Shown: positions 58,024 through 64,000 of the stretch, in pieces | How the letters are laid out: each line of letters starts with the position of its first letter | Numbering within the stretch: position 1 is the stretch's first letter | Source: Ophioderma brevispina | Lineage: Eukaryota > Echinodermata > Ophiuroidea > Amphilepidida > Ophiodermatidae | Assembly: GCA_023653785.1 (NCBI GenBank) | Contig: JAMKCH010044239.1 | Span: 1-64,000 of the forward strand | Reading direction: 5' to 3' | Length of the DNA stretch: 64,000 bases | The notes under the pieces: generated by a model | Databases searched by the model: none | Seen by the model: the letters and a program-made list of their open reading frames with translations, nothing else | What the model was told of the DNA's origin: nothing | Translations under genes and position numbers: made by a program

Positions 58024-59097
58024 TGGTATATGGCTCCATTTTTACGATAAACTTTTAAAAATATTATTCTCTCCAATTTTAGTTGAAGAAGAATTCTCAC
58101 GGGAAAAGTACTTCTGCTCTACTACTAAAAGACGAGAAAGGGGGACAATCCCCCTAGTTTGGTTTTGCTAAGTGCATTTGTTTAGACTTGCACCCAATAG
58201 GGGAAGTGGGGGAGTCCCCAAGGGGTGCCTAACTTCCGGAACTTGTCTATGTTTCCTCTCGCGATTAAAAACCCCATTGTAAGATCACGGAATTTCCCCA
58301 TAGAATTTCCCCATATATGGAAGTGATGTGATTTCAGGTCTATGTTCTATGCATGATGCTGTGTAATGGTCTATTTTTAGACTGGGCAACTTTTGAGTAG
58401 TCAGTATATATTTGAGATTTGAGTTAAAGTCTCGCCGTCAGCAGTTGCACATCAGCTATACAGTCGGTTATAGCCCTAGTTTTATCTACAATAAGGGTTT
58501 AGATTTATGCTTCACACAGTACCAGGATTTATTATAGTTTACCCATCCATGTGAGCAAGTGCTGTAATTATTCTACTGTCGTCTTTGAAGCCGAAAGTGC
58601 TGGAAATCAAAATAGGATCCCTATGGCGGGAACAGATATAAATCGTGGTGATTATCTTGGAATGATATACGTGCGGAATATTGTGTCTCGAGGCGGACTT
58701 ATGTAACACTGTCGTCTTCGACAAATCAGACTGGACAAAAGGTTATCTTCAAGACCTGAGAAGATTCCAATGGCAATTTCTTACCTGAGGATTTATCAAC
58801 TTGTGACTTTGCATTGCTGTCATTTTTTGCAAGTTAGTTGCTTGTGAGGACTATCATCGTTGAACTGCCAAACGCTACTTGTGGAGAATAGTGGACATTC
58901 TGTTTTACAATTTAAGGATAATACTTAATATTTTAATTTATGTAATACTGTTTTGGACATACCAAAAATCCTTGCAACCAATTACACATCATTAAATTCT
59001 TATATTGTTAAAATTTCAGATCACTTGTGCAAAGGATCATGTATTTGTGTGAAAGGTATTTCTGACCTTTCGGCGTCCACGAGGACGTTCCATAACA
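58024..59097 (+). repeat. 3' LTR
   Basis: About 1.07 kb, from TGGTATATGGCTCC to CATAACA, collinear with the 5' LTR over its full length. Confidence 0.85.
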
Positions 59098-59956
59098 CAT
59101 GTAACCTGTAATGAGAAGTGTATCTAGCGTGGCGTGGTGTCCGGGACCCTTGTACGATTTTAAAGTAGATCCACTGGTCATAATGGAAAATAGGGCGCCC
59201 TTAAGATTTTTCAAATTTATATTTTTGACCCCATGCGTTGTAATGCTCTACTGTACATTAAACCTCGTCTGGAATGATTCAATCCCAAACTCAACACCCT
59301 CATGGGTAAACAGAAACGATTATATAATAAGTGATTCCGGAGTCATTTTTTTCAGCGACGACGGAAACCATGGTGTTAAACACAAAAAAAACACACTCGG
59401 ATTTGATTCCACGACCCACATTTGCCCGTTAGGCAGTTCTCTAACAGCTTTGTGGTTTTAAAATCATAAGTTGACGAGTCTACTGCTAATCATCAAAATA
59501 GACTCATTTGGCTAAGTTAACTTACGGGCAAAACTTAAACAGTAGCCTACAAATTACCTGGAGGTATTAGCCGCTTTTAACGCCCTATCTGTGGTACGGT
59601 TATGTAATTTTTATGTGTAACACAATACTCTGTATTCTTCCCCCAAAATGGCCTCTAAATTTCATATGCCTGAGCAAATTGAATAAATTTCATTTTTTTT
59701 GGAAAACTTATAACCACGTGTCGCTTTACGATTTATAGGTTTAAATTAATTACCAATCCATTTTATTCTATCTGAGCTAATGTAATATCATGCAATTACT
59801 CTCACATTAAACCAGTTAGGCATTTTCAAATGACTGTATGTATATGCGATGACCTTTTCCCATAAAGAGAAAAATTAGATTGTTGTAATCGGATGGCTAA
59901 CTTTCATCATGTTTTGTTTATTTATATGCCCATGTTAAGACTTAAGAAATTATTTG
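59098..59956. other. Intergenic DNA, no gene seen
   Basis: A 116-residue frame at 59111-59461 has no domain I recognise and no other support. The rest is AT-rich without visible features. Confidence 0.4.
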
Positions 59957-60975
59957 CAGGTTGGAGGAGGAGGGTCGTCGGGAGGGTTGCGGTACTTCTG
60001 AATACCACCAGGTTCTTGAACTGGTTCCAGCCTGCCTTGCGGAAGTTCCACCTTTTCACTGGCTTTGTTGGTACAGGCTTAGCAAGGCTCTCCTGAGCGA
60101 TCAGTATGGTCTGTGTTGGGACTTTGGAAAGCGGTCGAGAACAGTACGGTGAATGGGGATGGTGTCCATGTTTGCAAAAGCGAGGTCAGGGTTTGTAGAC
60201 GTATTCCACCTTCCAGAGTTGAAGGTGTCTGGTTGCTTGGGGTCGTGCAAAAGTTGTACACCGGATTTGGAGGCCCAGTGCTCTAGGGTAGCTCCATCAG
60301 GGTTGGTTTTCCTGTAGCCCCAGGTAATGCTGTGACTGTTAAAGTCGCCGGCATAAATGCAAGATGCACCATAAGTTGGTAGAGAGTCTGCTTGAAGCCG
60401 ATGGTTAGGTGGCTTGTAGACATTGGTGACATGAACACCTGCAATTTTGGTAGTTGCCCATTCCAGGGCGGAGTCTGCAGGTGAGGTTGCAATTTGTTTT
60501 CCATTGGGCTGAGTTACTAGCAAAGGTGGCAATCCCGTGGGTAGCGCTCTTGGTGTGTGCAGCTAGGGTGTAGCCGCAGATGTTCAGAATGGAACTGTCG
60601 GTAGCGTGTGTCTCTTGGAGGAGAATCGCAGTGACTTCATGCGTATGTGTGAGGTGTTCGATGATGTTTATCTTTGCCCTAGTGAGACCTTCCACGTTTA
60701 GTTGGAGCACTGAGATGCCATCTGACTTGACATCTGGTGATGCCTGCCCTAATAAGGGCACGTGTGTCAGACTGGCATCAGATAGTGTCCTCTGACGGGG
60801 CATGATTAAAATACAGTGAGATAAAAAATACAACAGTGAATTAAAAAGACATACAGTGAATTAAAAAAGACAACAGATGTTAGCGTAGCCTCAATTGATT
60901 ATCATTCGCCTGAAAATATCAGTTACCGGGGTTCACCACGAGGAGGTTGATAATCTTGAACCTTGATTGTTGTCA
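59957..60975 (-). mobile_element. Jockey-like element, inverted 5' half
   Basis: This is a minus-strand copy of the family at 36.47 kb, matching its 5' UTR and endonuclease (equivalent to about 36468-37417). It is better preserved than the intronic copy: MPRQRTQSDAS-like start (60801), GISVLQLNVEGLTRAKINII, VTAILLQETHATDSSILNI (60620-60680), HVTNVYKPPNHRLQADSLPT, CIYAGDFNSHSITWGY (about 60310-60360), NPDLAFANMD (about 60165-60195) and FPKSQHRP (60105-60125). QET, GDFN and the SQHRP region are APE-endonuclease landmarks. The copy stops abruptly at 59957. Confidence 0.85.
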
Positions 60976-61384
60976 TAATTAAAAATTGCGCAGAACGTAT
61001 TTGACTCACAGGGTCGGTTGCAAAGCGCGGTCAAGCATGGTAATGCATGACTGTACACTGTGCAACACACGAGGTGACATCAATGTTTACAAACACAATT
61101 TAGCCCCTGAGTCTACTAGCAATGTTAATGTGCGAAGAATATACCATACAGTTATAGCATTCAAAGCTATATCACCGCTGATTGAGCGCGAATTATAAAA
61201 GCACAAGCCCTGCAGCAGGTGCTCACGATACTGCCAGTGCTTTGTTCGTTGCCCCGGCGTTGAACTCATATGTCACCTCATTCTAGAGTTCTTTCTCCTC
61301 ACTAATTCATACCTATAACCAAAGGTGTTAAATTCCCGTAGTATTCCCCCATTCATATCAATTTAATACCCCACCTCAAAGTAC
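60976..61384. other. Unassigned junction between retroelement halves
   Basis: About 410 bases not present in the intronic copy. It could be extra 5' UTR, filler created at integration, or a later insertion. No gene or repeat is recognised. Confidence 0.4.
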
Positions 61385-62717
61385 TTGTGCTATGAGATTA
61401 CCTCTGCTATTAGCCAACTAATGAGTGGAAAAGCCAGGGCCCTGATAACATACAGCAGAGTTCCTGATTCACTGCGGCCCACGATGTCTAGATTGGCTCC
61501 ACGGAGTTCTACAACATGTTGCCTTACCAACCAGCCTTACCACCAGATCTGGATGGAGCTACTATCATCGTCATGCACTCCCCAAACCAAACAACCCTGT
61601 CCGACAACCCTAATACTACGCCCAATATCACTACTGTGTGTCTCCTTCAAACTCCTTGAGAGGATGATCCTGCCCGGCTGGAGCCCGTCGTCGAACCCCA
61701 TCGCCTGACTACAAGCAGGATTTCGCCGTGGCCGGAGCACTGTCCCATCAGATTGTAAAACGATGAGAAGAAAGAAAAGCGTCCCCTTCCCACTAGTAAA
61801 GCTTTGAAAGCCCGTAAGGCAGCGTCATCCTTGGTGGACGGCTTACTGCAGTTCATGTGGCACCAGGGGCCTGACACCCAGCTTCTCAGGACCACCCGGA
61901 TCGTCAGCCTTTTACAATTCATATGTAACAAGCTTGCAACCTATGCTTTATTCTCAAGACCGTTGATGGGCAGAGTAGTCCGTCTGCGTCGTCCTGAGTA
62001 ACGGTGTACCAACCAGGACTGTATTGGCTCCCACGCTGGTTCAACTTGTATATCATCGAGTATACCACCTCACAAAAAAACAACGTCTAGACAATATGGC
62101 TACGCCCTCCTCCACTTGACGACACACTGGACAGAAGCTAGAAATCACACTTCTACAGATATGGCCCTACTTGCAGCATATCTCAAGATCCTGAGATACT
62201 GAGCTGAGCGAAGCCAAGACCACCGTCTGCTCTGCTGCCTTCCCACCTCAAAACAACAAAGACGCTCATCGCCAAGCTTCAAATCCCCTCAATGGAGCGC
62301 CTCTTCCAAACAATCCTACACCAACCTACTTTGGGAGTGAAGCTTGACCGGCATGCTTACTTACCGGCAGTACCTATAGAGTCCGTATGCTAGACATTCA
62401 AGACCAGATCAACTCTCTATTACACCTAAGACATAACTACCACCTGGCAGCATCTCCCCCACGCAAGGAATGGGTCACCCTTAACCGGATTCGCACAGGA
62501 TCGGTCGCTTCAATAGCAACATTCACCGATGGGGGCTGCGGCCATCGCCAGCCGGCCAATGTGGTTCTCCATCACAGACTTGCGGATCACTTCTCAATGA
62601 GTGCCCTACCTTTTCGTCCGCCGGTGGAATCAGATATCTCAAACCCCAACCATCAACAGTTAGTTGCTCCAACGTTTACAACACATTGACTGCTGCCTCA
62701 TCTCTCACAAGAAGAAA
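61385..62717 (+). mobile_element. Jockey-like element, sense 3' half
   Basis: Plus-strand copy equivalent to about 37845-39470 of the intronic element: ITSAISQLMSGKA (61400-61440), PISLLCVSFKLLERMIL (61622-61672), the GFRRGRST region (about 61720), LAAYLKILR (about 62170), PRKEWVTLNRIRTG (62458-62500) and a GCGHRQPANVVLHHR segment in a shifted frame. It ends CACAAGAAGAAAA like its relative. It is more degraded than the 5' half, with an internal loss between about 62345 and 62390. Confidence 0.8.
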
Positions 62718-63784
62718 ATACTCCCTTGCATTTTTCCAAATTCAAACTTGGTTCCACTGCCAGAAAAATAGCCAATTCTTTAGTGGGGGACTAAAGTGCA
62801 CAGATCTCATGTGAGTGTGCAAAATTTGGATAAAACTGTGTATTTTACACAATTACTTTATGCATTGATAATCAAAAAAATGATGGAAGCACTTGTCACA
62901 CCCCCTTCATGGCCCCAGCTCGGAGTTCAAGGTTACACAGGGGTAAAAAATTAAAAAAAATTCCCAATGTGTGTTGAAAGCACGTCATGATGTTGTCTGG
63001 TTACAAGATTTCCAAAAAGGTATAGTAAACACTACTATGGACTATAGTTTTTGGAATTATGTGGTAAAAACGGTAAAATGGTGTAAAACATATCATTTTG
63101 GTTTGTAAACGCGTGTGTCCCAAAAAACGCAACACTTGGTGTCATCCACAATAAGTTTTTGGGAACAGAAACACACGATTACTTATTCTTTTCATCGCAA
63201 TGTAAGGTGCAGTGTTAGGCTAACACCCTGAAAAAATCAAGTGATAGAGTTCAGTAGTTTTTAAGATATGCCCCAACATCCAATGACCCCCACAGACCCT
63301 TTGACAAAAAATGAGGACTGGTAACCACAGAACTGACAATGAAGAACAGAATGTTCAACTACAATATGATGCAATCACATTTACATGCCCAAATTTCTTC
63401 CGAACAACTTTTACTGGTCAAATAACTGCATTTACATAATTATTATTTAACGATAATGATATAAACAATTAATTTATTGGTGATAAACACGTTTCAAAAG
63501 ACGATATAAAACTATTACTAGTCAGAACAAACCCCATTACATCAATGATAAATCGGTGGGCTGCAACTTGCTTTGTTACTGAAAACAAGATGTCACATTC
63601 TCAACTTATGAAGTAAAACATATGTATTCAACACAAAACTCAATAACAATATCAGTATAATTCATTCTGTCATAAAGTTTGGGTTCGATACACCCTTTGA
63701 AGTGCCGTCACACAATGATGAATGATTATCTCTAATCCAATACTGCCTAATTTGGACATAGAGAATTTAAATAAAAATAAATGT
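62718..63784. other. Intergenic DNA, no gene seen
   Basis: An AT-rich stretch with nothing I can support beyond short A runs. Confidence 0.4.
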
Positions 63785-64000
63785 CGGCATTTATATATCG
63801 CCTTTCAACAATGTAATCAAAGCGCTTTTACATTTATTTCCGCTGCCACTAGAATATGTCAGCTGCCTTACCATGTCCAAGGCATACTCATGACCTTTGG
63901 GCGCGCTCAATGACATATTCCTAACGCTGCTCCCATTTTGCACCTGGGTGGAGAGAAGCAAGCGGGTGGGGGGGTTTACAAGTGCCTTGCCCAAGTGCAA
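63785..64000 (+). repeat. Interspersed repeat, truncated by window end
   Basis: The unit begins ATATATCGCCTTTCAACAAT, continues AATCAAAGCGCTTTTACATT and CAGCTGCCTTACC, and from 63930 carries CCCATTTTGCACCTGGGTGG, AGAGAAGCAAGCG and AAGTGCCTTGCCCAAG, the same segment as at 28178-28240. The B-box part would lie beyond the window. Confidence 0.55.

Larger units (their letters stand above)
50097..59097 (+). mobile_element. Gmr1-like Ty3/gypsy LTR retrotransposon, 9 kb
   Basis: Two direct long terminal repeats enclose gag, protease, integrase, reverse transcriptase and RNase H remnants in that order on the plus strand. Gypsy elements normally carry integrase last. The integrase-before-RT order within gypsy-type sequence is the known hallmark of the Gmr1 group of deuterostomes. 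Every domain is broken by stops and indels, so the copy cannot be autonomous. One further sequence of about 0.9 kb is inserted in the integrase (54227-55124). No envelope gene is seen. A clean target duplication outside the LTRs was not found. Confidence 0.8.

Noticed and set aside
50097..59097. An endogenous retrovirus with envelope
   Set aside because: No envelope-like reading frame or hydrophobic segments are seen between RNase H and the 3' LTR; the pol order fits a Gmr1-type retrotransposon.
59111..59461. 116-residue plus-strand frame after the 3' LTR
   Set aside because: No recognisable domain or supporting signals; length alone is not convincing in AT-rich animal DNA.

Overview
This is a eukaryotic, almost certainly animal, genomic window. 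It holds one intact multi-exon gene embedded in a dense graveyard of transposable elements. The gene has spliced exons with GT/AG borders, long introns and an uninterrupted sterol C5-desaturase (SC5D, lathosterol oxidase) reading frame. An LTR element with the unusual gag-PR-INT-RT-RNaseH order, which I associate with Gmr1-type Ty3/gypsy elements of deuterostomes, CR1/L2-like and Jockey-like non-LTR fragments, and repeat families I recognise from marine deuterostomes together suggest a marine deuterostome (echinoderm, hemichordate or similar). The species cannot be named from the sequence.

Layout. 1-12 kb: AT-rich intergenic DNA with a decayed CR1/L2 endonuclease fragment (1.03-1.41 kb), a 363-bp inverted-repeat element with a target-site duplication (3.47-3.83 kb), a TG microsatellite, a duplicated tRNA-derived SINE-like unit with TCA arrays (6.05-6.93 kb) and a foldback element with arms of about 220 bp (10.74-11.60 kb). 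12.16-12.70 kb: a frameshifted duplicate of the last SC5D exon that still carries its intron acceptor. 13-17 kb: retroelement scraps. 17.14-25.7 kb: a highly unusual block of about 8.5 kb that is strongly pyrimidine-rich on the + strand, with no recognisable gene. 26-28.3 kb: a divergent direct-repeat pair with GC hairpins, then a SINE-like repeat. 28.7-34.2 kb: minus-strand non-LTR debris, including a 1.6-kb composite unit present twice in tandem. 34.42-34.60 kb: a MITE just upstream of SC5D.

34.92-46.29 kb: SC5D, plus strand, three coding exons, 297 aa. Its second intron is about 10.1 kb and has been filled by a nearly full-length Jockey-like retrotransposon, a 136-base poly(A), three nested foldback elements and a broken mariner-type transposase. 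A 1.27-kb element rich in AACGTTTT lies in the SC5D 3' region, and the 12-kb pseudogene copy preserves the matching empty site. 50.10-59.10 kb: the LTR retrotransposon, with both LTRs and every pol domain decayed, and a further insertion in its integrase region. 59.96-62.72 kb: a second Jockey-like copy split into an inverted 5' half and a sense 3' half. The window ends inside another repeat of the family seen at 28.2 kb.

Only SC5D looks like a functioning host gene. Its product would act in the endoplasmic reticulum in the late steps of sterol synthesis. Everything else I can name is mobile-element derived. Most element reading frames are broken by one- or two-base indels while SC5D is clean, so the damage is probably mainly real decay, although residual long-read indel error cannot be excluded.
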